Source: Cyanobacteria bacterium CYA
GTDB taxonomy: Bacteria; Planctomycetota; Phycisphaerae; Phycisphaerales; UBA1924
DNA: 64,000 nucleotides
NCBI GenBank assembly: GCA_008363215.1
Contig: RHKP01000001.1
Coordinates: forward strand, 248,001 to 312,000
Reading direction: 5' to 3'
Part shown: in pieces, positions 11,345 to 20,516 of the stretch
Layout of the letters: each line of letters begins with the position of its first letter
Position numbering within the stretch: the stretch's first letter is position 1
The notes under the pieces: model-generated
The model's input: the letters and a program-made list of their open reading frames with translations, nothing else
What the model was told of the DNA's origin: nothing
The model's database searches: none
Position numbers and translations under genes: made by a program

Positions 11345-11998
11345 ATGGGCATCAAGTCGGCGAGTACGAAAAAGGCCTCCACCAACGATCCTTACCTTCT
11401 GCCTGCGATCGTGGGGGGTGCGGTGCTGGTCGGGACGCTGCCGGTTCTCATGGGCGCGATCCTCACCCTCACGCCGAAGACCCAGCCTACTGAGCATCGT
11501 TACGCCGCCCAGGCCGCTGCTCTCGGCGTGAGCCCGGTGGCGATCGAACTGGGCGAGGCGAGTTTCCGGGTGGCGTGCGCTTCCTGTCACGGCGTGGACG
11601 CGAGAGGGGTGCCGCACCTGGGCAAGCCTCTTCGCAACAGCGCATTCGTGCAGAGCAGCACCCCCGAGGCGCTGCTGGCGGTGGTCGAGCGAGGCCGGGC
11701 GCCGGGCGAGGCAGGCAACACGACGGGGATTCTCATGCCGGCTCGCGGCGGGCGAACGGACCTGAGTGATGCCGACCTGGGCAACATCATCGCGTATGTC
11801 CGGAGCCTGCAAGAACCGGGGCAGCCGACGGCGTCACTGGACAACTGGGCCAAGCCGCTGGTTGTGGCCAGCCCGGCTGGTGGAGCGCCCAGCGGGCCTG
11901 AGGCGGCGCTGTTCGTGGCGTCATGCTCCTCGTGCCACGGGGCCGACGGAGGCGGGGTCGAGGGTCTGGGCAAGTCACTGAAGGACAGCGAGCGATGA
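11345..11998 (+). CDS. Membrane-anchored c-type cytochrome, N-terminal part of a frameshifted gene
   Basis: This 217-aa product has a membrane anchor at about 17-42, a first heme c site CASCH (78-82) followed by a distal-ligand region (ILMPARGG), and a second site CSSCH near 194. Translation then runs into a premature TGA. The coding register resumes downstream: restoring a missing 17 bp (present in the second repeat copy) would fuse it with the next entry into one protein of about 394 residues with three heme sites. The start has an AGAGG ribosome-binding site. It is the likely electron donor to NosZ, inferred from its position directly upstream. Confidence 0.8.
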   Translation: MGIKSASTKKASTNDPYLLPAIVGGAVLVGTLPVLMGAILTLTPKTQPTEHRYAAQAAALGVSPVAIELGEASFRVACASCHGVDARGVPHLGKPLRNSAFVQSSTPEALLAVVERGRAPGEAGNTTGILMPARGGRTDLSDADLGNIIAYVRSLQEPGQPTASLDNWAKPLVVASPAGGAPSGPEAALFVASCSSCHGADGGGVEGLGKSLKDSER

Positions 11999-12065
11999 TG
12001 AACTGCTCGCGTTCATCAAGCAGGGTCGTCCGATCTGGGACGCGGAAAACACGACGGGCATCGAC

Positions 12066-12512
12066 ATGCCTCCCAAGGGGGGTAATCCCGCGTTGACCGA
12101 CGATGAACTGCGGAGCATCATCAAGCACATCCGGGATCTTCAGTCCGGCAAAGAGTCGGCCGCGGGCGCTCCGGCCGGCAGCGTGCCGACGGGGCCTGAG
12201 GCGGCGCTGTTCGTGGCGTCATGCTCCTCGTGCCACGGGGCCGACGGAGGCGGGGTCGAGGGTCTGGGCAAGTCACTGAAGGACAGCGAGGTCGAGGGTC
12301 TGGGCAAGTCACTGAAGGACAGCGAGTGGGCCAAGGGCAAGAGCGATGATGAACTGCTCGCATTCATCAAGCAGGGTCGTCCGATCTGGGACGCGGAAAA
12401 CACGACGGGCATCGACATGCCTCCCAAGGGGGGCAACCCGGCCCTGACAGATGAGGATATTCGAGCCATCATCAAGCACATTCGCACTCTCCAGGGGAAA
12501 ACGCAGGAGTAG
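12066..12512 (+). CDS. c-type cytochrome, C-terminal part of the frameshifted gene
   Basis: The frame is open from about 11994, with DDELLAFIKQGRPIWDAENT before the first ATG at 12066. It completes the second heme domain (MPPKGGNPAL carries a plausible axial Met) and then encodes a third, with CSSCH and a second MPPKGG. A 36-bp tandem duplication (12255-12290 and 12291-12326) repeats VEGLGKSLKDSE. No ribosome-binding site precedes 12066, so it is unlikely to be an independent gene. It ends 43 bases before nosZ. Confidence 0.72.
   Translation: MPPKGGNPALTDDELRSIIKHIRDLQSGKESAAGAPAGSVPTGPEAALFVASCSSCHGADGGGVEGLGKSLKDSEVEGLGKSLKDSEWAKGKSDDELLAFIKQGRPIWDAENTTGIDMPPKGGNPALTDEDIRAIIKHIRTLQGKTQE
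12255..12326 (+). repeat. 36-bp tandem duplication within the cytochrome gene
   Basis: Positions 12255-12290 and 12291-12326 are identical; each encodes VEGLGKSLKDSE in frame. The duplication is absent from the otherwise near-identical upstream copy at about 11957. Confidence 0.95.
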
Positions 12513-12555
12513 AGCCGGGGGATGGGCGGTCATTGAGCCGCGAAAGGGAACACGC

Positions 12556-14523
12556 ATGCTGCAGCAAGGATCAGGTTGGAAAATCGCAATCGGGTTGATC
12601 GTCGCGCTGGCCGGAGCGGCGACGGGACAGAGCATCAAGGACGTTGAAGCGGCGGCACAGGCGCGCGGGCTCTCCACCGCCGACCTGCTGGCGGCCGCCA
12701 AGACCTTCACGCCCAGCGGCATGAAGGATGAGTACGTGATCTTCTCGTCGGGCGGGCACTCCGGGCAAGTGTTTGCGATCGGTGTGCCGTCGATGCGCCT
12801 GCTTCGGACGATCGCGGTGTTCACACCCGAGCCCTGGCAGGGTTGGGGCTACGGGGTGGGCAACGAGATTCTGGCCGAAGGGAATGTGAACGGGAAGCCC
12901 AATCTGTGGGGCGACACGCACCACCCGGCGCTTTCCGAGACCAAGGGCGAGTACGACGGGCAGTGGCTGTTCATCAACGACAAGATCAACGCGCGCGTGG
13001 CGGTGATCGACCTGCGCGACTTCGAGACCAAGCAGATCGTGAAGAACCCGCTGACGGTCAGCGACCACGGCGGCACCTTCGTCACGCCGGACACCGAGTA
13101 CGTGATCGAGGGCGGGCAGTACGCCGTCCCGTTCGGAGCCAAGTACGCGCCGATCAGCGAGTACAAGGAGAAGTACCGCGGGTCGGTGACGATGTGGAAG
13201 TTTGACCGCAAGGCCGGTCGCATCGACAAGGCCCAGTCGTTCGCGATGGAACTGCCTCCGTACTGGCAGGATCTTGCGGACGCGGGCAAACTTGCCAGCG
13301 ACGGGTTCATGTTCCTGAACTCGCTGAACACGGAAATGGCGACGGGCGGCATCCAGGACAAGCAGCCCCCGTTCGAGGCCGGCGCCAGTCGCAATGCGAC
13401 GGACTACCTGCACATCATCGACTGGAAGAAGGCCGAGCAGGTGTTCAAGGACGGGAAAGTCGAGATGATCGAGGACTTCCCGGTGATCCGCATCCAGACG
13501 CTGATCGATGAGGGGATCATCTACATGACGCCCGAGCCGCGCAGCCCGCACGGGGTGGACGTGGCGCCCAAGGGTGATTTCATCGTGGTGTCAGGCAAAC
13601 TTGACCCGCACGTGACGATCTACTCGATCGACAAGATCAAGCAGGCCATCGCCGACAAGAAGTACTCGAGCAGTGACGAGTACGGCATCCCGGTGCTCGA
13701 CTTCGACGCGGTGGTTGAGGCGCAGGTAGAGGTGGGGCTTGGCCCGCTGCACACGCAGTTCGGGCCGGATGGATACGCGTACACCTCGCTCTTCCTTGAT
13801 TCGGCGGTGGCACGGTGGACGCTGGGCGGGTCGTACGGGAGCGGCACGCCTGAACCGGACTGGACGCTGGCGGGCAAGACACCGGTGAACTACAACGTCG
13901 GGCACCTTGGTGCGGCCGAGGGCGACACGGTGAGTCCTGACGGCAAGTACCTGATCGCGTTCAACAAGTGGTCGGTGGATCGGTTCCTGCACCCCGGCCC
14001 GCTGTTGGCGCAGAACTTCCAGTTGATCGACATCAGTGCGCCGGGCGCGAATATGCCGGTGATCTACGACATGCCGATCGGCATGGGCGAACCGCACTAC
14101 GCGCAGATCATCAAGGCCGACAAACTCAAGCCGTGGAGCGTCTATCCCGAGGTCGGATGGGATCCGCACACGCAGGCGATCGACCCGTGGGCGCCTAAGC
14201 CCAAGCAGGAGCGCATCGAGCGCAAGGACGGCGTGGTCGAGGTCTACTCGACAGCGGTGCGCAGCCACTTCAACCCGGAGCACGTGACCGTCAAGCAGGG
14301 CGAAAAGGTGGTGTGGCGCATCACCAACATCGAGCGGGCGGTGGACGCGATCCACGGATTCGCGATCCCGCAGTACAACATCAACCTGAGCCTCGAACCG
14401 GGGGAGACCGCCAAGATCGAGTTCGTGGCCGACGTCCCCGGCACGTTCCCCTTCTACTGTTCCGAGTTCTGCTCGGCGCTGCATCTGGAAATGGCGGGCT
14501 ACTTCATGGTTGAGCCCAACTGA
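12556..14523 (+). CDS. nosZ: Nitrous oxide reductase, clade II
   Basis: A 655-aa periplasmic copper enzyme that reduces N2O to N2. It begins with a Sec-type signal (WKIAIGLIVALAGAATGQ) rather than a Tat signal, the hallmark of clade II. The propeller domain carries candidate CuZ histidines in GDTHHPAL, SDHGGTF, RSPHGVD, LDPHVTI, GPLHTQF and GEPHYAQ. The C-terminal cupredoxin domain has an intact CuA site: HGFAIP upstream and YCSEFCSALHLEM. ATG 12556 follows a GAAAGGGA ribosome-binding site. Its neighbours are a heme c donor upstream and maturation genes downstream. Confidence 0.97.
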   Translation: MLQQGSGWKIAIGLIVALAGAATGQSIKDVEAAAQARGLSTADLLAAAKTFTPSGMKDEYVIFSSGGHSGQVFAIGVPSMRLLRTIAVFTPEPWQGWGYGVGNEILAEGNVNGKPNLWGDTHHPALSETKGEYDGQWLFINDKINARVAVIDLRDFETKQIVKNPLTVSDHGGTFVTPDTEYVIEGGQYAVPFGAKYAPISEYKEKYRGSVTMWKFDRKAGRIDKAQSFAMELPPYWQDLADAGKLASDGFMFLNSLNTEMATGGIQDKQPPFEAGASRNATDYLHIIDWKKAEQVFKDGKVEMIEDFPVIRIQTLIDEGIIYMTPEPRSPHGVDVAPKGDFIVVSGKLDPHVTIYSIDKIKQAIADKKYSSSDEYGIPVLDFDAVVEAQVEVGLGPLHTQFGPDGYAYTSLFLDSAVARWTLGGSYGSGTPEPDWTLAGKTPVNYNVGHLGAAEGDTVSPDGKYLIAFNKWSVDRFLHPGPLLAQNFQLIDISAPGANMPVIYDMPIGMGEPHYAQIIKADKLKPWSVYPEVGWDPHTQAIDPWAPKPKQERIERKDGVVEVYSTAVRSHFNPEHVTVKQGEKVVWRITNIERAVDAIHGFAIPQYNINLSLEPGETAKIEFVADVPGTFPFYCSEFCSALHLEMAGYFMVEPN

Positions 14524-14604
14524 ACCCCCGTCGTTCCTCGTCGAAAGGCGTGGAACGGCTTTGCCTGATGCGGCCTGCCCGCGCGGCAATTGCGAGGTGA
14601 ACTT

Positions 14605-15273
14605 GTGTCAACTGCAATGATCGATCGAATTGTCGGACCACGCGTCGAGCCTTCGGAACTCTCGCAGCGCACGTTGCGCTACGGCACGCCGAGTTTCCTG
14701 CTGCTGACGGCGCGGGTGCTGCTGCTGGTCTCGCTGTTCCTGCCGTACTGGCACATGACGCTGCACGCGCCGCAGTACCCGGACAACCTCCACCTGACCG
14801 CCTATATCAACTCGCTTACCGGCGACGTGGCGGAGATCAACGGGCTCAACCACTACATCGGCATGCGCCCGCTCGAAGAGGCCGCCCAGTTCGAACGCAG
14901 CGTCGGCGTCTATGCGATGATCGCAATGGTGGTATTGCTTGAACTGGCCGCGTTCATCCACACCAAGTGGGCGGCTCTGCTGGTGATTCCCGCGATTCTG
15001 TTCCCGGGCGTGTTCCTCCTCGATCTGCACCTGTGGATGAGCCACTTCGGACAGAACCTCGATCCGACCGCTCCGCTGTCCAACTCGATTGAGCCATTTG
15101 TCCCGCCGATCCTGGGCGAGGGCATCATCGGGCAGTTCAAGACCGTGGCATCGGGCGGGCTTGGGTTCTACCTGGCGTGCGCCGCTTCGGTCGTGCAGAT
15201 CGTCGCACTGTACTTCCATCGGCGCGCCTATCGCCCACTGGTATTGGCCGAAAGGGCCAGCGTGGAGTCATGA
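14605..15273 (+). CDS. NosB-like polytopic membrane protein
   Basis: A 222-aa protein with about four hydrophobic helices (for example LLLTARVLLLVSLFLPYW and IPAILFPGVFLLDLHLWM). The position directly between nosZ and nosD is that of NosB in clade II clusters such as that of Wolinella. Its function there is unknown; a role in NosZ maturation or electron delivery is possible. GTG 14605 was chosen because GAGGTGA lies six bases before it; ATG 14617 is an alternative. The stop overlaps nosD by four bases. Confidence 0.75.
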   Translation: MSTAMIDRIVGPRVEPSELSQRTLRYGTPSFLLLTARVLLLVSLFLPYWHMTLHAPQYPDNLHLTAYINSLTGDVAEINGLNHYIGMRPLEEAAQFERSVGVYAMIAMVVLLELAAFIHTKWAALLVIPAILFPGVFLLDLHLWMSHFGQNLDPTAPLSNSIEPFVPPILGEGIIGQFKTVASGGLGFYLACAASVVQIVALYFHRRAYRPLVLAERASVES

Positions 15274-16664
15274 AGGCTCGGGCGGCGGTCATTCTCGTGT
15301 GTGGGCTGAGTGTGGCGACGGCACGAGCCGGTCAGGATGCCGACCAGTCGGCGACCCGTCCGGTCAGCGAGATCGAAGCCCTGATCAACGCCGGCGGGGA
15401 AGGAGCGACGATTCATGTCCCGGCCGGCGTCTACCGCGGCAACCTGCGCATCAATCGCCCGGTCACGCTGCTTGGCGACGGGCAGGTGACCATCGACGGC
15501 GGAGGCAATGGCACGGTTGTCGAGATCCTGGCCGGCAACGTCACCTTCAGCGGCTTTACCGTGCGCGGCTCGGGCAGCGGCGTTGATCACGAACCTGCGG
15601 GCATCCGCGCCGAGACCGGACCGGTCAACATCGAGAACAATCAGTTGGAGGACGTGCTGTACGGAATCGACCTGCGCACGTCCAGCAACTCAGTGGTCCG
15701 CGGCAACGTCATCGTCGGCATGGACCTGGACCCCGGGCGGCGCGGAGACGGGATTCGGCTGTGGTGGAGCCACGAATGTGTCGTGGAGCACAACCGAGTC
15801 AACCGCTCGCGCGACATGGTCTTCTGGTATTCAGAAGGTCTTGACGTCCGCGGCAACGTCGTGAGCGACAGCCGGTACGGGCTGCACTTCATGTACAGCC
15901 ATCACACCACGCTGCGGAACAATCACCTGTGGGGCAACTCGGTGGGCGTGTACCTGATGTACAGCAACGCCATCACACTGATCGACAATGTGATGGAACG
16001 CAACCGCGGGCCCAGCGGATATGGCATCGGACTCAAGGAGTGCGACGACATCGAGGTGCGATCCAACCGACTGACGGCCAATCGCGTGGGCGTGTACGTA
16101 GACAACGCGCCGCTGAGCGAGGGCGCCTTCGGCCGCGTGCATGAGAACCTGATCGCCTACAACGAGGTCGGCATGCTGATGGCGCCGAGCAACCACTCGC
16201 AGCAGGCCTGGAACAACGGGTTCATCGAGAACGAGCAGCAGGTGGCCGGCAACGGGCGAGGCGACCTGACCGCCAATGAGTTTCATGTCGACGGGCGCGG
16301 CAACTACTGGTCGGATTACGCGGGCTTCGATCGCGCCGGCGACGGCGTGGGCGACCTTGCGTACACATCTCAGAGCCTGTTCGAGGATCTGATGTCGCGC
16401 GAACCCAACCTGCGGCTGTTCATGCACAGCCCGGCCCAGCAGGCGGTCGACTTTACCGCCCGGGCGCTGCCGGTGATGCTGCCGCAGCCCAAATTCGTGG
16501 ACGAGCACCCGCTCATGACGCCGCCGCAGGTTCCCGGCGCGGATGCTCCGTCCGGGTCGGCGCGGCGCATGGGCGCGCTGTGCGCGGGACTGCTGGTCGC
16601 GGGAGCACTGGTCATGCTGACCGGCGCCGAGTCGATCTCCCGCACGCAAGGAGGACGATCATGA
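15270..16664 (+). CDS. nosD: Copper-center maturation protein NosD
   Basis: A 464-aa exported protein with an N-terminal signal ending TARAG. A long right-handed parallel beta-helix of CASH/NosD repeats follows: runs such as NSVVRGNVIVGMD, LRNNHLWGNSVGVYL and VRSNRLTANRVGVYV. The motif GNYWSDYAGFD is typical of NosD. A final hydrophobic segment (about 438-456) may anchor it. It works with NosF and NosY to supply sulfur to the CuZ site. It starts in an ATGA overlap with the preceding gene and its stop overlaps nosF. Confidence 0.95.
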   Translation: MKARAAVILVCGLSVATARAGQDADQSATRPVSEIEALINAGGEGATIHVPAGVYRGNLRINRPVTLLGDGQVTIDGGGNGTVVEILAGNVTFSGFTVRGSGSGVDHEPAGIRAETGPVNIENNQLEDVLYGIDLRTSSNSVVRGNVIVGMDLDPGRRGDGIRLWWSHECVVEHNRVNRSRDMVFWYSEGLDVRGNVVSDSRYGLHFMYSHHTTLRNNHLWGNSVGVYLMYSNAITLIDNVMERNRGPSGYGIGLKECDDIEVRSNRLTANRVGVYVDNAPLSEGAFGRVHENLIAYNEVGMLMAPSNHSQQAWNNGFIENEQQVAGNGRGDLTANEFHVDGRGNYWSDYAGFDRAGDGVGDLAYTSQSLFEDLMSREPNLRLFMHSPAQQAVDFTARALPVMLPQPKFVDEHPLMTPPQVPGADAPSGSARRMGALCAGLLVAGALVMLTGAESISRTQGGRS

Positions 16665-17542
16665 TCCGGGCCGAGCGGGTGACGATGAAGTTCGGGCGCA
16701 TCGCGGCTGTCGACGATGTAAGTTTTGAGGTCGCTGCGGGCGAGTCGGTGGCATTGTGGGGCAGCAACGGCGCGGGCAAGACCACGCTGGTGCGCTGCCT
16801 GCTGGGCATCCTGCGGGCGCGCGGGCGCATCGAGGTCGGCGGGTGTGATGCCCGCCGGCGCGGCAAGGCCCTGCGCTCGCTCGTCGGCTACGTCCCACAG
16901 GAACTCGCGTTTCACGATGACACGCGGCTGGGCTCGGCGATGGGCTTCTTCGCCGGCATCCGCCGCGTTCCGGCCTCCCGCGCCCGCGAACTGCTGGCCC
17001 AGGTCGAACTCGACGGGCACGAGCGCAAGCGCGTGCGCGATCTGTCCGGCGGCATGAAACAGCGCCTGGCACTGGCCGTCGCCCTGCTCTCCGACCCCCC
17101 GCTGATCGTGCTCGACGAGCCGACGTCGAATCTTGATGCGGCCGGAAGAGACGCCGTCATGCAGTCGCTCGTCGCTCTCAAGCAGCGCGGCAAGACGATC
17201 CTCTTCGCCTCGCACCGGCCCGACGAAGTCTCATCGCTGGCCGACCGCGTGCTGGTGCTCGAACGCGGACGACTGGTCGAGCAGACGCGTCCGAGTCTGC
17301 TCTGGACGGACAAGGCCGGCGTGTTGACGTTGCGGCTGTTCATTGATTCCGATCGCGAGACCGAAGCGGTCGGCGTGCTGCGAGGGGCGGGGCACCTGGT
17401 GAATCTCAACGGCCACGGGCTGTGCGTGGCCGTATCCAGTGATCGCAAGGCCGAGCCCATCGGAGTGCTGCAACGCAGCGACATCAGTGTCCGTGACTTC
17501 CAGGTGCTCGCCGACCATCAACCCGACTGGAGCCGATCATGA
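16661..17542 (+). CDS. nosF: ABC transporter ATP-binding protein NosF
   Basis: A 293-aa cytoplasmic ATPase. It has Walker A GSNGAGKTT, the ABC signature LSGGMKQRLALA, Walker B LIVLDEPTSNLD and an H-loop ASHRP. About 80 extra residues follow the nucleotide-binding domain, as in other NosF proteins. AAGGAGG is spaced correctly before ATG 16661. ATGA overlaps join it to nosD and nosY, consistent with a NosDFY complex. Confidence 0.95.
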   Translation: MIRAERVTMKFGRIAAVDDVSFEVAAGESVALWGSNGAGKTTLVRCLLGILRARGRIEVGGCDARRRGKALRSLVGYVPQELAFHDDTRLGSAMGFFAGIRRVPASRARELLAQVELDGHERKRVRDLSGGMKQRLALAVALLSDPPLIVLDEPTSNLDAAGRDAVMQSLVALKQRGKTILFASHRPDEVSSLADRVLVLERGRLVEQTRPSLLWTDKAGVLTLRLFIDSDRETEAVGVLRGAGHLVNLNGHGLCVAVSSDRKAEPIGVLQRSDISVRDFQVLADHQPDWSRS

Positions 17543-18417
17543 GCGGCAGTCTCGTACAGGCGGCGCTTCCGGCGCCAAGGCCATGTTCGGTCGCTCGCAA
17601 TGTGATCGCCTTCGCCCGGCGCGAGGTGCGCGACGCGGTGAGCAGTCGCTGGTTCGTGCTGTGCACCGGCGCGTTTGCCCTGCTGGCGGTGGGGGTATCG
17701 TTCATGTCCCTGGCCGGCTCGGGCTCGTCGGGCTTCGCCGGATTCGGGCGCACGGCCGCGGGTCTGCTCAACATGATCATGCTGATCGTCCCGCTGATGG
17801 CGCTTGCAGCCGGGGCCGGCTCAATCGCCGGCGAGCGCGAACGCGGCACGCTGCTTTACCTGCTCGCCCAGCCGGTGTCACGTCTGGAGTTGCTCTTGGG
17901 CAAGTATCTGGGCCTGGGGATCGCGCTGACCGGCTCGCTGTGCATCGGCTTCGGGCTCAGCACCGGCGTGCTCGCGGCCAAGGCAGGCGGGGCCGATGCG
18001 GGCGCCATGCTCGCGCTCGTGGCGTCCACCTGCCTGCTGGCATGGGTGATGCTCGGCGTGGGCATGGTGATCTCCGTCGTCTCGCGCAAGGTTGCCGTCG
18101 CCACCGGCGTGGGACTGTTTGTCTGGCTGGCGCTGGTGTTCGTGAGCGACCTTGGGCTCATGGCCGGCGCCATCGTGTTCAAACTGCGCGTGCAGGAACT
18201 GTTCATCCTCGCGATGCTCAACCCGCTCCAGGCGTTCAAGATGGGTGTGATCGTGCAGATGAACGCCTCGCTTGACGTGCTCGGCCCGGCCGGCATGTAC
18301 GCCTCGCAGACCTACGGCAACTCGCTGCCCTGGATGCTCGTCGGCGTGCTGCTCGCGTGGGGGATCCTGGCACTGGCCGCAGCGGCGATTCTCTTTACTC
18401 GGAAGAAGTCGATATGA
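17539..18417 (+). CDS. nosY: ABC-type permease NosY
   Basis: A 292-aa integral membrane protein with about six hydrophobic helices in the ABC-2 permease pattern. After a cytoplasmic N-terminus it has FARREVRDAVSSRWF, then GERERGTLLYLLAQP, a segment strongly conserved in NosY. It is the membrane partner of NosF and NosD. It starts in an ATGA overlap with nosF and ends in one with nosL. Confidence 0.93.
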   Translation: MSGSLVQAALPAPRPCSVARNVIAFARREVRDAVSSRWFVLCTGAFALLAVGVSFMSLAGSGSSGFAGFGRTAAGLLNMIMLIVPLMALAAGAGSIAGERERGTLLYLLAQPVSRLELLLGKYLGLGIALTGSLCIGFGLSTGVLAAKAGGADAGAMLALVASTCLLAWVMLGVGMVISVVSRKVAVATGVGLFVWLALVFVSDLGLMAGAIVFKLRVQELFILAMLNPLQAFKMGVIVQMNASLDVLGPAGMYASQTYGNSLPWMLVGVLLAWGILALAAAAILFTRKKSI

Positions 18418-18893
18418 AGCCGCGACGCACCATTCGCCTGACCGGCGCGCTGCTTTGCGGCGCTGGCTTGGCGGGCTGCTCTGACACCGATCCCAGCGCC
18501 CCGCCGGAAATCTCCTACGGCGTGTCCGTGTGCGCTGACTGCGGCATGATCATCAGCGACGAGCGCTACGCAACGGCTCTGGTCGTCGAAGACGATCGCG
18601 GACGCCCGGAAGCGCTGCTCTTCGACGATGCCGGCGACCAGATCATCTACGAGCGCGAAAACCCCACCGGCACAGTGCTCGCCCGCTGGGTGCATGACCA
18701 GCAGACGCACGCCTGGCTGCCGGCCGAATCGGCCTGGTACATCCGCGCCGAGTCATTGCCGACACCGATGGCATCAGGCATCGCCGCGTTTGCCCACAAG
18801 GCCGATGCCGAACGCATGGCCGGCGAACTCAACGGCGTCGTGCTGACCTTTGAACAACTGTGGTTCGCTCCGGCGCCGACGCCCGGCCCGTGA
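18414..18893 (+). CDS. nosL: NosL copper chaperone lipoprotein
   Basis: A 159-aa lipoprotein with lipobox LAGC after a short hydrophobic signal. The mature part has the NosL metal site CADCGMIISDERYA and ends with an AFAHKADAERMA segment typical of the fold. NosL binds Cu(I) and delivers it to NosZ. It is the last gene of the ATGA-coupled string; no clear terminator follows in the 174 bases before htrA, which converges on it. Confidence 0.93.
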   Translation: MKPRRTIRLTGALLCGAGLAGCSDTDPSAPPEISYGVSVCADCGMIISDERYATALVVEDDRGRPEALLFDDAGDQIIYERENPTGTVLARWVHDQQTHAWLPAESAWYIRAESLPTPMASGIAAFAHKADAERMAGELNGVVLTFEQLWFAPAPTPGP

Positions 18894-19067
18894 CGCGAGT
18901 CATGCCGGCAGCCTGCGCCCCGGACACGCTGCTCCTGGCGCCGGCGGCGCACCCACCCGGGCCGTGGTCTGAGAGCCGACCGTGCCGAGATCCGTGCGGC
19001 ATCGGCGATCGGTGACCAGCCCCCGTCGGCGCGGAAGCCGCTGACGCGGTTTCCCTTCGTCGCAGCG

Positions 19068-20489
19068 TCACTCCCTCACGATCACAAACCCGCGCCGCGT
19101 CCCGCGGATCACCTGCAAACGCACACCTCGACGCAGATCGGCCCGCGACATCAGGTCCACCAGATCATCGACGCTGCTCACGCGGTATCCCTCCACCCCG
19201 TAGATGATGTCCTCCGGTTCCAGCCCCGCGCGGGCCAACGGGCTGCCGGTCTGAAGATCCGTGATCAACGCCCCTGTCACCTCGTCGCCCTGATACCCCA
19301 GTTCCCGCGCCGCCCGTGCGTCCAGCGTTGCGACCGTCGCCTTGAGCGACTCGACCACCTTGCCGCCGAAGATCCTGGTGTTGCGCTCGTTCCGGTCTCC
19401 CACGACCACCTCGGTCTCTCGAGATTCACCGTCGCGGAAGTACCGCACCTTTACCCTGCTGTTGGGCGGCATTGTCTCGATCGCCGTGATCAGCGCGGGC
19501 GCGCTGTCGATCGGGCGATCCCCGATCCGCCCGATCACGTCACCGTCGCGCAGCCCCGCTGCCGCCGCCGGGCTGTCGGGCAGCACGCTGGCAATCACAA
19601 CGCCCTTCTGCCCCTCTTCCAGTTCAAACGATTCGGCCAGTTCCGGCGTCAACTCCTGCATCGTCACACCCAGCCACCCGCGTCCCACACGCCCCTCTTC
19701 CACCAGGCTGCGCATCACCGACTGGACCAGGTGCGCCGGGATTGCAAACCCGATCCCCACGCTCCCCCCCGAGCGCGACGCGATGGCCGTGTTGATCCCG
19801 ATCACCTCTCCATCCAGGTTGATCAGCGGCCCGCCCGAGTTGCCCGGGTTGATCGCCGCGTCGGTCTGGATGAAGTCCTCGTAGTCCTTGAACCGCTCCG
19901 ACACCAGCCCGATGCCGCGCCGTCCCGTCGCGCTGATGATGCCGGCCGTCACCGTGTTTTCAAACCCGAACGGGCTCCCGATCGCCAGCACCCATTCGCC
20001 CACCTGCAGCGATTCTGACTCGCCGAATTCGGCCGCCGGCAGATCCTCTCCGTCAATCTTCAGCACCGCGATGTCGCGCTGCGGATCAGTCCCGAGCACC
20101 GTGGCCTCAAACTCGCGCCCGTCCGTCAGGCGCACCACCAGCCGGTCGGCATCCTCCACCACGTGGTTGTTCGTGATGATCAGCCCGTGCGCGCTGGCGA
20201 TCACACCTGATCCCAGCCCCGTCGGCCGCAACTGCTCAGGACCAATCAACTGCCGCCCGAAGATGTCGCGCCGAATGCTCTGCACCCGCGCCTGGCTGGT
20301 GATGTGGACCACCGACGGCTCCACCCGCTCGGCCGCGTGTTGAAACGCGTTCGACAGCGAACGCGCATACCGCAACTCTTCGGCCACGCTCTCGGGCTGG
20401 ACCGTCGTCCCCAGCGCGCGTCCGCCCGTCAGCGTCACTCCACCCGCCAGCACCAAAGCCGCGGCCCAACTCCAGACCTTCTGCTGCAT
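19068..20489 (-). CDS. HtrA/DegP-type serine protease with two PDZ domains
   Basis: A 473-aa periplasmic protease. A signal segment covers about 1-27. The trypsin-like domain has the full triad H109 (NNHVV), D139 (QRDIAVL) and S218 (NPGNSGGPL). A PDZ domain follows at about 265-355 (GWLGVTMQEL, AAGLRDGDVI) and a second at 385-470 (ALITDLQTGSPLARAGL). Such proteins degrade or refold damaged envelope proteins. The start is preceded by AAGGAGG. It lies 27 bases downstream of queD on the same strand, so it may be co-transcribed. Confidence 0.94.
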   Translation of the reverse strand: MQQKVWSWAAALVLAGGVTLTGGRALGTTVQPESVAEELRYARSLSNAFQHAAERVEPSVVHITSQARVQSIRRDIFGRQLIGPEQLRPTGLGSGVIASAHGLIITNNHVVEDADRLVVRLTDGREFEATVLGTDPQRDIAVLKIDGEDLPAAEFGESESLQVGEWVLAIGSPFGFENTVTAGIISATGRRGIGLVSERFKDYEDFIQTDAAINPGNSGGPLINLDGEVIGINTAIASRSGGSVGIGFAIPAHLVQSVMRSLVEEGRVGRGWLGVTMQELTPELAESFELEEGQKGVVIASVLPDSPAAAAGLRDGDVIGRIGDRPIDSAPALITAIETMPPNSRVKVRYFRDGESRETEVVVGDRNERNTRIFGGKVVESLKATVATLDARAARELGYQGDEVTGALITDLQTGSPLARAGLEPEDIIYGVEGYRVSSVDDLVDLMSRADLRRGVRLQVIRGTRRGFVIVRE

Positions 20490-20516
20490 GGATGCCTCCT
20501 TCGACCAAGCGCAGAC

